The notes under the pieces are model-generated. The model had not been told where the DNA came from. It did not search any database and was given only the letters and a program-made list of their open reading frames with translations. The position numbers were made by a program, and so were the translations under genes. From Crocodylus rhombifer (Eukaryota > Chordata > Crocodylia > Crocodylidae): a DNA stretch of 64,000 nt. The stretch lies in NCBI GenBank assembly GCA_038503035.1, contig JAVSML010024430.1, positions 787,248 to 851,247 of the forward strand, in the 5' to 3' direction. Position 1 is the first letter of the stretch. The number at the start of each line of letters is the position of its first letter. Shown in pieces: positions 10,906-22,398 of the stretch.

Positions 10906-13139
10906 AAGATTTAGCCAGGAATAATAATGCCCTAAATAATTTTCTCCATTCTTACTGCTGCTTCTGAAGCTGCCCAAGCTTGCATAAACTGTCTTTTCTC
11001 TCAACTTAGTATCTCCTGCCAGATCCCATCATGAAACATACGCTTGTGTGTTATTTGCTGCCATGGGATCACAAAGTCAGCATTCTAAATTCACTGCATT
11101 TGGCTCAGCCAAGTTACGAAAAGCAGTGCAAAGGAAAGCTATTATCTGAACACAAATGTGTTTCGTAATGACCAAAAGTGGCAGGCCAATTTTTGCTAAA
11201 GACATTGTATTTCAGGATATAGTGGCCTATGGCCATAAGAGCTCGTGCTGGGATTCCATTATGTTCATACATTAAACTACATCAAAGAAGGTCAGTAGCT
11301 GGATCACAGACCCTTCTGAAGAACAGCCAGAACTGCAAAAAGTGGCATTGGTGAGTCAGCAGGGGATGCTCTTCTGAGTGACCCAGTCACCACCATTGCT
11401 CTGTTTCTCAGACGAGGCACAAAACGATAGCCTTCACCAACTGGGCATTGAATATGACAGAACATTTCTCTCATCAGAACAGGAGTTGTACTTTGGCCAC
11501 ATCCCATCCATTTAATTACATGTGTAACCCAGGCGGTACTCCAAGAGGTACCCCCTCTCCACTTGAAGGAATCAAAGCAGGTGCACAAGTGCTGTGGGAG
11601 GTGTAGAGATGCTCCTCCCCCTATAGAGCAGAGCCAGACCACCAATGGGGACTTAACCATATACCTTTTAATGACAGAACAGTACTGGGAACTTTCAAAA
11701 CCCCTGGGCTAAATCATTACTAGCCTGCCCGTCACACATGTCCCTCACCTAAATTTCCTAGTGGGTTTAAGTTAATTTCCTTCAGTTAATCCTAATTTCT
11801 TGTCTTATGTAGCCTTGTGGTAGACTCAGCCAAAGGCCATCTTTCCTCCCTCTGAGAACTTGCCACATTTGAATGAAGGATGAGGGAGAATGCCAGCACT
11901 GCATAGCCATTTTTTATTCATAATTCTTCCTACCTCTCAGGTCCCCTCTGCAAAAACTGTGTTGTCCTGGCTCTGTGGCAGGATAAGGGACTGCACATGC
12001 CTTTTGGGGTATGTCTAACCATCAGCTGTGACCCTGGCTTACTGTTCACTTGTCAACTCTTTTTTTCAAGTTATTTTTTATGATAAGACAGCAAATACAT
12101 TCCAAATTAAAGGTCAAATTGCAAAGTTCTTATGCCAAACTCCCCAAATAAATGCATCACATGTGGGCCATCCCGGGTAATCAGTGTTTAGTCAGAAATC
12201 CTCATTGATTTCAGTGATGACCTTTAATTAAAAACTGCTGCATCATTCCCCTGGTATAGCCTGCTGTATACAGACTCCAAGGGTCATCATTTGTAAATTA
12301 GCATAGGGTAGGTGTCCTCTTCCCATGCACAACATATATCATCCTATATTAAGGTGCCTGGGCATTTGGCATACAAACAAGGTAGGTCACTTGATGCCAA
12401 CTGAGAGCTCTGCTTTGCCAGGAGAATCCATAGTTGACCAGTTAGCACCAGGTTCTGCTTTTTGGACTGCCTGGGCAGCTTAAAGCAGCCAGAACAGGAA
12501 GAGAGGTTCTGAGCCCATAACCTTTTACACATTTCATTTTTGCTCATCAGGGGGAACAGGGAGAGGAATCTTCCATTGTGGACAATCCCAATCTCCAGTT
12601 ATGTTACTGACAAACAAAAAATGAGTTCCTTCAGTACAGGTAGGCCATTTAAAATTCTCATTAGTCTATAATGCCTCGGACCTGTATTTTAGCAAATGCA
12701 CAGGAAGGGAACTTCCTAGTAGCCATAGTGCATTAGCTCCCTTCTTGTTGGTCTCCTGACGCATGCCAAACAGAGCAAAATGAGGGTTTCTCCACTCTAT
12801 ATTTTCAAGGCATGCAGCAGAAGGGACATGAGAAAGTCTCAGACTATGGAAGATTGAGGAGTCTCCTCTACTCCGATGTTCCAAGCTTCCAAGACTCTTT
12901 TCCTGAAATGTTCAGGAAAAGAACTGATGAAAGACAATTTAGTATTGCTCTAAAGTGAACCTCTGCTTCACAGAAGAGGCAAATTTGCTCCACTTGCCCA
13001 ACAGTCTTGACTTAGTACATTGGTCCCAGCCATCCAAGGTTTGACTTGAAAAATATTGTATGTTAGATCCCGATTGTATATTAGATCCTGGCATATTAAC
13101 TATCAGTATTCATGATGTAACACACAAAGAGACTAAATA
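10906..13139. other. Unassigned, no gene seen
   Basis: Includes a 118-codon minus-strand frame (11,304-11,660) without recognisable domain, Kozak context or exon signals; probably chance. Confidence 0.45.
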
Positions 13140-13639
13140 GGCTGTGTCCAGATGAGTGTGGACACATGGTACGTGGTGCTGCAGACCTGTCTGTGGCACC
13201 ACACATTGCACATGCAGATGTTCCCTGCACCGCTATCTTGCAGCATGGCAGGTTTTTGACCCCAGGAGACTTTGGGGTAAAACAAACAAACAAAAACAAA
13301 CCCCGTGCCAAACAGAAGTGAGATGGCACATGTGGCAGCAGTGCACAGCACCTCAAACCAGAGCCTGGCCAGCTGGAGCCATGCACTGGCTAGTGGCTAG
13401 GCTCCCAGTTGCAGTAGTGCCACAGCTGCAGCTCCCGAAGACCCCCCAGAACGCCAGGTAAGGCTGCTGGGGCCAGCCCAGTTTCTGGCCCCCAGCATCC
13501 CCCCACACCTGGGGTAACCTGCTACATGCCAGAGGGTGCATGGCACAGGCACTCCAAGGACAAGTAGAAGCAGCACAAGGTGTGTTACTGCAACCTGTCC
13601 CTGGAGAAACAAAAAAGCTGTTCTCATGTGGACATAGCC
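13140..13639. mobile_element. Non-autonomous DNA transposon with 17-bp TIRs
   Basis: GGCTGTGTCCAGATGAG at the left and, reversed, GGCTATGTCCACATGAG at the right (2 mismatches in 17). The interior is GC-rich and non-coding. The end pattern (GGGC-A-TGTC-A-ATGAG) resembles the 54,271 and 53,885 elements, suggesting one superfamily. Confidence 0.65.
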
Positions 13640-13727
13640 TCAAGGGTCATCACAGCTTTCTTTTAATTCATATAAGCAATATCCTGATTCTTGAATCATC
13701 TCACTGTGTGAAAAGTTGATGTCCAAG

Positions 13728-14512
13728 GCTAGGGACAGACATTACACATAAAACCAGTTTAAATGATCAAAAACCAGTTTAAACCTGTAACAGAACAGAT
13801 GTTCAGGGCATATAAGTCAGTCTGAAAATGGTTTAACCAAGTTTATCTCAAGATGGTTTCAATGTAGCATCAGACTTAACTGATTTGGGTCAAACCGGTT
13901 TATACAATGTCTGTCCCAGACCTCTCCCTGGTTTAAGTTAAATTGACTCCCCCAGCATCCTGGCATGCACAGTAGAGCTGGCCCCTCCCCTCTGCTCCCT
14001 GGCTGAGCTCTGGCAGACACCGCAGGCATCTGCTAAGCAGAGAGTCCCTCCTCCCCTCTGTCTTACACAGACACCTCTCAACATTAGCTAGCAGACCATG
14101 TACTGGCTAAGTCTGTACTGTGGGAAACTGGTTCCTTTCTTGGAAAAGCTGTTTAAAAAGAGCTTGAACTAATGGAAAGAGGCTTTGTTTCCTGATGAGG
14201 TGATAAACACTGAGTTAGGGGGTGATAAAGACTGTGTTATCAACTGCCTGCTGGGCTGCTTGGGGGTGGGGACCCCTCCCTAATTAGAGGTCCTGCCAGG
14301 GCCTAGCCACCCCCCCGCCCAGCTCAGCTCTGTGGAAAGGAAGGGAAGGCTGCTGTAGCACCCCCTGGCTTCTAGCCTGAGCCATTGTAGGTATGTGCCT
14401 GCATTGCTAGGATGTCTGTGCAGTTACAAACTGATTCAGCTTAGCCAGGTTAGAGTTACCTGAAAAAACTGAATTAATTCAGGCTCAGGCTTTCTGAAAG
14501 CCTGTCCCTAGC
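13728..14512. mobile_element. Non-autonomous DNA transposon, 785 bp, with nested palindromic left part
   Basis: TIRs GCTAGGGACAGAC and (reversed) GCTAGGGACAGGC, flanked by CCAAG at 13,723-13,727 and 14,513-14,517, a possible 5-bp TSD. Inside, ACAATGTCTGTCCC at 13,904-13,917 is a further inverted copy of the left end, so 13,728-13,917 is itself a near-palindrome (AAACCAGTTT versus AAACCGGTTT). Confidence 0.65.
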
Positions 14513-15079
14513 CCAAGGGACCAGTACAGACACTTCATACCACATGAACACACGAGGCAAAAGTTTCCCCAACATGGTGATGTTTAGATGCTTTGGCCTC
14601 CTTCATAAGTGAATGTACGAACTCAAGCTGTAGTCTTTTTACACTGGTATTTATATAAAGGTAGTCTATTAGATTCAGATTCATTGTGTTATTCAGAGCA
14701 GAATTTGGCTTTGAGAAACATCCTTAAATATACCATATATACTGTAAGAACAGAAATTCATTTTTACTGGGAAAGCACTTAGAGGTCTGCAAGACACAGA
14801 AATTACGTTCTGAAAAGAAAACTGACTACAGACCTAGGTGTGGAATTGTTTCTGGCAGCTCTATATAATAGAGCTACCAGAGGATCTTTAGGAGAATCTT
14901 AATCAAAACATTCAGACCTTTTCCAAGACTTTGATGATAAAGTCAACATCTTCCTAAGTTAAATAGGCCAGTTGCTATAGGCAATAGCACAGAAGGAAGT
15001 GGTTTGTGTCTTCCCAGCTTGAACAGCCAGGTATACCCACCTACAGCTGGGTTGACTAGTGGATGCCCTTGCCATGATG

Positions 15080-15150
15080 TTCAAACTCAGGCCTTCGGAT
15101 CTTTAGTAAGATGCCTTAACTACTCTGTCATTTCAACCTGGCTTATTAGA
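15080..15150 (-). mobile_element. Possible tRNA-derived SINE fragment
   Basis: The minus strand reads GGCCTGAGTTTGAACATC after a GTAGTTAAGGCATCTTA stretch, resembling an A/B-box tRNA-derived head. Short and weak. Confidence 0.3.
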
Positions 15151-15909
15151 GCCAGGGGAAAATGCAGGACTCTGGCATCTTATGAATGCGTTTGTTTGCT
15201 CCGAGTTTGATTAGCTACCAGTGACATGTCTGTCCATCCCATCAATGCCTGTTATTTTTCAGGTGCTTTTTTTTGTCCAGTTCATTTGGCAACACTGCTA
15301 TGCCACTGCCAAGTGTGACGTGAACCAGGAGCAATGCTAAACAAATTAGGAAGAGAGAGTCTGGGAGCAACAAGAAAATATATTTGTTTTTCCTCTTTAA
15401 ACATGATTTACCAGCCAGGATGCTCTATTCCCTACTAACGCTGCTGGAAAAATAGATACTCATTAAATTAGCCCAGGGCACAACTAAAGCATACCATTTA
15501 ATACTCTTAACAGATCCTTCATATACGTATCTCTAGTGCGCACAGGTGTAGTCATGGAAGGGATTAGTGTAGGAAGGGGTTAGACAGTAGCAGGTGGGAG
15601 CAGTAGGCGCAGATAATGATAAAAAGGCTGGCATGGGGAATTTGGAATGCAGGACTAAAAGGGAGCTCCTGGGTCACCAAGTTCATTCTCTTCTGTTGCA
15701 GGAGAAGACCCGATATAAATCCTTTTCATGCGAAAGGATCAAGCACCATCTTAGCAGATAAGCTTCCAACTGAATGGTGGAAGCACCCTCTCTTATGGTT
15801 AAAAACATTGTCCTAATGTGTTGCCTACAGGGTCAGACACAGGCATGGGCAAACCAGGTGTTCACCCAGGGCCTGGACAGAGAGAGGGCCTGAAAATGAT
15901 GAAAAGAAT

Positions 15910-15930
15910 AATTATTATCATCATCATCTC
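15910..15930 (+). repeat. ATT/ATC microsatellite
   Basis: AATTATTATCATCATCATCTC: short trinucleotide repeat. Confidence 0.7.
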
Positions 15931-16286
15931 TGGTGAAGGGGGGACCGATACTAAAAGTTTGCTTAGGGCCACCAGGAGTCTTGGTATGGTGCTGCTCACC
16001 TAATTGTATTTGTGGGCAGTTTTTTATGCCCATTTGTTCTTATGCCATTGCTCTTTCTTTTTCCCAGTTTTATCTACAGGGACTAATCATATCCCTCACA
16101 GTTTGTGTTTTGCTAGACTAGACAAGCCAAACTCTTTTAGCTCCCTCTCATAAGAGAAGTTTTCCATACAACTGCTTATTCTAACTGGCATTGTCTGCAC
16201 TCATTTTAACTTGTAATTATTTAAGTGAGATGAATTCAGTCACTCACTCTTGAAAGGTTTTTAAGATAATCACAGTTCTGTAGACA

Positions 16287-16313
16287 CCCCCCCCCCCAAA
16301 AAAAAAAAAAAAA
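16287..16313 (+). repeat. C11-A16 homopolymer junction
   Basis: Eleven C followed directly by sixteen A. The length is unreliable in most sequencing chemistries. Confidence 0.9.
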
Positions 16314-16319
16314 GATAAC

Positions 16320-17100
16320 AGTGTTCCTTTCACCCCTCACATTGCTAAGGATAAGTTACAGCAGCCTCAGGAGTGCTTTAAACTGTGTCAGCTTTGGCTG
16401 CAGGGTCTTGATGCGCTCCAAGCATACCCCCTGCATTAAGATCTCAGGATTTAATAAGACCAAGGCACAAGCAGTCCAGCCCACCAGTTTAGGGCCAAGG
16501 CATGTAGCCAGGACTATGCCAAAAGCCAGGACCAGAAGGCAAGCCAATACCAGGATCTCCTATAACATACCAGGATGTAGGTGGTCAGAAGGCAGACAGA
16601 AGACAACCCAGAACTTCAGAACTTGAAGAGCACAATAAAGACAGAACACAATCTCAAACTAGGAAATACAACCTGGATTTCAAGGAAACACTGAACTTGG
16701 AAACATGAACTGTATCTCTGGAATTTAAAAATTAAGCCTCCAAGCTCCCAAGACAAAACTACAGCCTGGAAGATGGGAACTGGTAGTGAGGCTTGTCAAG
16801 CTGCAATGAGACCAGCTCTAGCCCACTAGATGATGACTGGCAAGAACAAGCTAAAAGGACAAGTCCAGAAGACAAGCTGAGGACAGAGCTACATGTAGTG
16901 GACAGGAACTCTGGTCCAGAGGTCAGGGCTAGGAAACAAGTCAAAAGGCCAGGACCCAAGGAAACAGATGCATGCTAGGGCCAACAGGAACCAGGAGACC
17001 AGCTGAAAAAGCAGGAAAATTACACCAGTAAAAAATGAGACTAACTGTGCATCAGAGTGAAAGACTGCATGCTGACCAGCCCAAGTCCCACTGCTAAGCA
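16320..17100. other. Purine-rich (CCAGGA/AAGGCA) stretch, possibly LTR-derived
   Basis: Dense in short AGGACC, CCAGGA and GACAAG words. A similar style recurs at 25,790-26,100 (GTCAGGAGCTGG, GAGGCAGGAACAAGG). Repeats of this kind often come from LTRs, but no boundaries were seen. Confidence 0.3.
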
Positions 17101-17296
17101 ATTTCCCTCAAGCTAATTCCATAATTCCCCAGTACACAGCAGCAAAAGCTAGCTCATTCAGCTCTAACATCATTGGTCTGTGGGAAACATTCGGCTATGA
17201 ACTAGCCCAAGTGTCCTTATGGGCAGGATTGGGACATAGAATGCAAAAACACAATACATTTTTCACCAGAGTAGGCTGCCTTCACAGCAGTATACA

Positions 17297-18033
17297 GGGG
17301 CAGATTCAAAAGGGTGCAGTGGTGCAGCTGCTTTGATTCCTGTTCCAGCCAAACTGTAAAACCAACTGCCTGGAAGAGAAAGTGATATTTCTACTTGGGT
17401 AGTATTGAAGGAGTCAAGTAATAAGAATTTGTGGCTCATTATAATCTACCTGATTCCTGCTAATCTTCTCTCTCCACAGCTGTTAATGACCCTCTCATTT
17501 TTAATGGGACTGATGTTCTTATATTCAAACTATCCCGTCTTTCCCAGTTTTGCTGTCTATAAGCCATGCCTGGTAATTTCTCTCTATTTCATTGTGCTAT
17601 AGACTGATTTTAGCTCTACCTAAAAAACCTTCAATTAGGTATGGTAACATTAACTACGGTGTAGCTGTGGCTGACACTGAAGTATTGGAGGCACTATCAA
17701 GACACCCAAGAAAACTAGATTTTATGAATCAGAAAAAGAGATGTACATTTCACTATAATGGCAGCAGGACTAATGAAACGATATGTTTTGTCTATTTGTT
17801 GCCAAGCTTGTGTTTTAAAAATGTAATATAATAGAGCAAATTAGTGCACTTTCCAATAAAGTTATATTTGTTTTTGCTTTGACCCTAAGCTGCATAGGTG
17901 AACCTCTAGGTCCCTAGCATATTAGTAAAGTGTCTAGTTTCTCTTTAACTAGAGAAAAAAAAGTGTATGTTGTACTATATATGATGATGTGCCATACCAT
18001 ATGCACCACAATTTCAAAATCCTAGATCTGCCC
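17297..18033 (+). mobile_element. Unclassified 0.74-kb dispersed repeat, copy 1
   Basis: Aligns by eye along its full length with 41,875-42,621 in the same orientation. Shared landmarks include TCATTATAATCTRCCTRATT, GTATTGGAGGCACT and TTCTCTTTAACT. Similarity stops at both ends at about the same points. Ends GGGCAGATT and (reversed) GGGCAGATCTAGGATTTTG are short inverted repeats, so a non-autonomous DNA transposon is likely. No coding capacity. Confidence 0.75.
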
Positions 18034-20072
18034 ATGCCAGTATAAATGTGGAATGGACAGACAATGTATCATCCTACAAAAGCGTAAGTCACTTTACTCT
18101 GAGATTAAGCAACTAGAAAAGGTCAGGAGTAACTACACACCAGTGTAGAAGTGGTGAATATGCCGAAGCTGAATGTACAGGGAGTAAGGCTCTGTAAATA
18201 CTTACCTCATCCTGATATTACAACCTCTGGTAGCAAGCAGGAGCTGCCACCACCAAGTCACCAAAGCATATATACACCCATGTACTTCTGGAAGCTGTGA
18301 CATCCAGGACATGTAGCAAAAGTATGTATATGTACCTGTTCTGACAGCTGCTGGGTTGTGGCAGAAGCCATCTTCTGCTTAGTAGTGTGTTCTGCCACCA
18401 CAAAGTTACTTTGGGCATACCAAGAGTTTCACTGTCAGAACAAAGAAGTCAAGAGGTAAGAAAAAAAGGTAAAAGGTAGAAAGTGAGCTGCACCTGGTGA
18501 GGGAGATTAAAGAAGAGGTTCTAGAAGCACGTTGGACAGAAACAAAAAACAAGGAAGCTGTGGGTTCACTGTTAAACAGTGAAGGTGAACAGCAGCAGAT
18601 GCTAAGAAGGCTGAGCTACTCAACAGCTACTTTGCTTCAGTCTTCACAAAAAAAAGAAGCTGCAACCAGACATCTAATAAGAATTATTTAGATAATTAAA
18701 CAAGACAAGCCAAGGGATAAGGTAACAAAAGATAGTCAGAGAGCATTTGATAGGTCTGAATGAATTCAAGTCAATAGGGCCAGATGAACTTCATCCTCAA
18801 GTACTTCCAGAATTGGCAGAGAGGTCTTGGAGCCCTTGGCAAGAATGTTTATGAAAAAGCTGGGAGACAAGGTAGGTATCAGAGGACTGAAAAAGGGCCA
18901 ACATGGTGCTCTTCTTTCAAAAAGGCAGAAAAGAGACCCAAGGAGCTACAGACCAGTTAGCCTCACCTCAGTACTCAGGAAGTTACTGGAGCAGATCCTA
19001 AGGAAGTTAATTTGCAAGTATCTGGAGAAAGGAAAGCTTGATCACAAGCAGCCAGCACAGATTTACTAAAAATAAATTGTGCCAAAGAAACTTGATCTCC
19101 TTCTTTGACAAAGTAACTAATTGGGTGGATGAAGAGCATGCTGTGAATATAAGTGCATCTGAACTTAGCCAGGCTTTTTGACAAAGTCTCACATGACCTT
19201 CCCATAAACAAGTTGCAGAAATGTAGACTGGACAAGATTACTACAAGGTGGATAGACTACTGGCTCAACAGCTGCAAGAAAAGGGCAATTACAAATAGAT
19301 CCATATCAAAATGGCAGGTTTCCAGTGGAGTTGCACAGGGGCCTGTCCTGGGCTCACTGCTGTTCAACGTGTGTGTTAGCGATTCAGATGCTAGAACTGA
19401 GAGCTTCCTGACCAAGTCTGCAGGTGACAAAACTGAGAATGACTGTAAACATGCTGGGGGATGGGAGAGCAATTCAGAAGGATCTTGACAGATTGGAAAG
19501 CTAGGCTGGAGCAAACAGGATGAAGTTGAATGTTGACAAATGCAAGGTGCTACAGCTTGGGAAGAATAGTCAAAATTACAGATACAAAACGGGCACTACC
19601 TGGCTGGGTGGCAGCACTATGGAAGGAGATCTGGGAGTCTTGGTAAGTTACAAACTCAATAGGAGTCTGCCATGTGGTGCAGCAGCACAAACAGCATGTG
19701 GTATTTTTGGGATGCACCAATAGAAGTATAGGTACAAGACACAAGAAGCAATATGGCCTCTTTACTTGGCATTGGTTAGGCCCATTCAGAGTACTGTGTG
19801 CAGTTTTGGGTTCCACATTTTAAATACAACATGGAGAAGTTGAGAGGGTAAAGAAGCACTGAGAAACACGATAAAGGGCTTGGAACACCAGTCATACAAG
19901 GATAGTGAGGTAAAAAAAAAACTCTCTCTCGGTTCGTTTCTTTGGAGGCTCATTGAATAACGATCCTTAGGCACACATTGTTGGTGAGACAAAAGGTATA
20001 TATTTGCAAATAGGGTCAGAGGGAGAAGACAAAAGATCAAAACCCTCTGCCCCCGGGCACAATCATTAGCAG

Positions 20073-20084
20073 GCTTTTATCCCC
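20073..20084 (-). promoter_or_regulatory. TATA box of the solo LTR
   Basis: Reads GGGGATAAAAGC on the minus strand, with tandem ETS-like sites about 45 bp upstream. The arrangement is that of a U3 promoter. Any present activity would read away from the 50-kb gene. Confidence 0.5.
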
Positions 20085-20124
20085 TCTCTTCTGGCACGTG
20101 TACAGAAACAGGAACTCTTACAAC

Positions 20125-20146
20125 TCATTTCCGGTTCATTTCCGGT
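20125..20146 (-). repeat. 11-bp tandem duplication in the LTR U3 (ETS-like)
   Basis: Two exact copies of TCATTTCCGGT on the plus strand, carrying CCGGAAA on the minus strand. Duplicated short enhancer units in U3 are common in retroviral LTRs. Confidence 0.7.
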
Positions 20147-20849
20147 TCATACAAACATACATGAGAATACGTCAGATCATGCATCCCATGTGTATTATAA
20201 TTAACTACTTAAGTATGCGGGGCGGATAGACTTAATATGTATTAGGTTATTGCGCGTGCTTAGAAGGGACCCAAGGTTACTCAAGGTTCAACCTGAAGGC
20301 TAAAATGGCAATTACTCTTATCTTAGCCTAAGAACTGTGGGAGCCATGAAAGAAAGTGTGATTTAGTGTAACAAAGAGATAGTAAATTTGCAGAACAAAG
20401 AGAGCTCTTGGAGTTTTTCCTTCAGTTTCCAACCCCCCCTTCCCTCTCTCATTAAGGAGACAAGGAGGGCTAGCAGCCGTGCTTATTCAGAGGACAACAC
20501 TATTGATGGGAGCTAACAGCTATTGATAATGCATTTTTAATAATATTTCTAACAATAGGTTGAAGGGAAAAAGGCATGTTCAGCTTATGGAAAGAGGCAC
20601 TTAAAAGGGGACATAATAGCTATCTTCAAATACCTGAAGATCTGCCATAAAGAAGAGGGAAAACACTTTCTCTCTTACTGAGGAGAGTAGGAGGTATAAC
20701 AGTGACCTGAAATTGCAGCAAAGTAAGTTTTGATTGGATATCAGGAAAAACTTCACTGTTCCAACAGACTGCTAGGAAAGTTGAGGAATCCCCATCACTG
20801 GAAGTGTTCAGGATGATCTTGGACCAACTATGCCTATATTCTACTGGGG

Positions 20850-22284
20850 TATTTCCCATGTTTCTGGGCTTTCCTGGTTTCCGTCTGGGGCTGGATAACA
20901 GGGGGGCCTGCTCAGGGCTGATCTCAGGCAGGCCCACCCGTTTCTCAGCTAACTGCCCACCTTCTCGCCCACCATGCCTTGTTGTTAATTAGGCAAATAG
21001 ATGGTAATAAGCAGGAGGCTGCCCATTTTCTGCCCCAATGCCAGGGGGCACTATCTGCAGCTCCATTCCTCCCTTACACCACAGCCCAAGCCTCACAGAT
21101 GGCATCTAGATGTTATAATCATCACCAGCCCCCACACTGGGCCCCAGAATCCTCCTAATTGAACCCCACCTGGATTCTTCTCCTCAGGCAGTCTCATCCA
21201 CCTTCATACTAGGCAGCATAGCCTCCTGAGCTGCTTCCCCTTCAGGTGTGATCCCCCCAGGACCTTTGGCTACTAGCCCTGGCCCATCTCCAGGCCAGTC
21301 AGGGCCCCAGGCACACAGCTCTTAGGTATTCCTCACAGTGGGGCCCTGGCCCTTCAACCCTTCCAGTCCTGGCCACAGCATAGGCCAGTCAGAGGAAGTT
21401 CAGACAGGCTTGAGTCTATGGCCTTTTCTGTCTCTATGGGGTCCACCTTCTTGACCCTCCAACAAGGTGTATCCCACCTGGTTGTGGGGGCTAGGGGTTA
21501 AGGCACCCCCAACCCACCCTTCACCAGTGATAACCAGCCTGGCATTTCCTGAGGGTTCCCGTGCCACCAAGAGCCCCACCAGGCTACCCACTCCTGGCAA
21601 AGTGCAGTTTTAAGTCATGCCTAGAACCAGGAGCCTCCTTACCATCCCCATACAGCTCCTCCCTTACTTCCAGATGATACCAACAACCCTCCAACCAGTC
21701 AGTATCACTACCTCACCTCCAACAGCAGAGCTGCCCTGATTATTTGGGAGCCCTAGATTCAAAATGGCTGCCCACATCAGGCACCTGCCAGCTGCTGTCT
21801 TCTGGCCCTTAAAGTGGCAGGCACCAACAATGCCCTACCACAGGCTGAAAAGGAATTTTCCCTCTCTCTTGCTGCTACGTGTCAGGGTTTTGTTCCTTCT
21901 CTGCCCCCTACCAAACATTGGATGTTGGCTGCAGCCATTTTGGGGGATTTTGACTGAGGCATGCCAAAGCTCCTGCTGGAATATAAACCCAGAGATTCTT
22001 GGGTTTCAGAAAGCCTTGCCCCTCTGCTCAGGGTCAGATTGGTCACCATATTTGGGGTCCGGAAAGAATTTTACTCCATGGTCATATTGGTATGGACTGT
22101 GGAGGTTTTTTGCCTTCCTCTGTATGGGGGGTGGGGAGGCTTGTGGCCCTCTTCCTTAGATCTCTCAAGTGTATTTTAATAACCTTTGTGGCAGAAGGAT
22201 ATTGGCCACAGTGGTCCCCCTGTTTTATTTGTCTTATGGTTGCATCAGGGTTAACTGCATAGCTTTACTAGTTGGTTAGACAAG
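20850..22284 (-). mobile_element. LTR-like insertion related to the 35.6-36.6 kb solo LTR
   Basis: About 1.43 kb separates two parts of one CR1. Its first part (about 20,945-21,115, including GCAGGAGGCTGCCCATTTTC and CACCACAGCCCAAGCCTC) is the reverse complement of about 36,420-36,560 in the solo LTR at 35,631-36,633. The position near one edge fits an opposite-strand relative. The remainder is not clearly alignable by eye, and no TSD was recognised. The strand is given relative to the 35.6-kb copy. Confidence 0.5.
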
Positions 22285-22398
22285 GATTTGTACAGGATAG
22301 TTTGGATAGGGATGATCCTGCCTCAGAGGGGGAGTTGGATTAGAACTAGATGACCTGTGGAGGTCCCTTCCAGCCCTACTTCTCCATGAGTCTATGAA
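22285..22398 (+). mobile_element. Displaced 3' end of the CR1 that starts at 18.48 kb
   Basis: GGATCCTGCCTC-like text followed by GAACTAGATGACCTGTGGAG and TCCCTTCCAGCCCTACTTCT, ending in ATGAGTCTATGAAG. This is a plus-strand CR1 terminus, matching what is missing where the CR1 stops near 20,845. About 1.4 kb of LTR-like sequence lies between. Confidence 0.8.

Larger units (their letters stand above)
14518..16286. other. Unassigned apart from a weak SINE and a microsatellite
   Basis: No gene signal. A T-rich stretch at 15,265-15,275 and the ATT/ATC repeat are the only patterned parts. Confidence 0.45.
19906..20554 (-). mobile_element. Solo LTR of an endogenous retrovirus-like element, 4-bp TSD
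   Basis: A 649-bp insertion in the CR1, bounded by ATAG at 19,902-19,905 and ATAG at 20,555-20,558. Its ends are TG...CA on both strands, as for integrase-made LTR ends. On the minus strand a TATA box (GGGGATAAAAGC, plus coordinates 20,073-20,084) stands about 475 bp in, giving the orientation. Upstream of it are two tandem copies of ACCGGAAATGA (20,125-20,146), resembling ETS sites, and a CACGTG (20,095-20,100). There are no coding regions, so it is a solo LTR left by recombination. A 4-bp TSD is typical of gamma-like retroviruses; the family was not identified. Confidence 0.85.
18480..20845 (+). mobile_element. CR1 LINE, diverged, split by LTR insertions
   Basis: Plus-strand translation shows worn CR1 ORF2 blocks in order: LLNSEGEQQQ, then SYRPVSLTSVLRKLLEQIL (about 18,938-18,995), VSSGVAQGPVLGSLLFNV (19,319-19,372), MKLNVDKCKVLQLGK (19,520-19,564), GDLGVLVSYKLNRS and so on. 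The solo LTR 19,906-20,554 interrupts it; CR1 sequence resumes at 20,559 (CACTTAAAAGGGGACATAAT and the FRLDIRK-equivalent). It is interrupted again near 20,845, and its true 3' end lies at 22,290-22,398. Confidence 0.85.
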
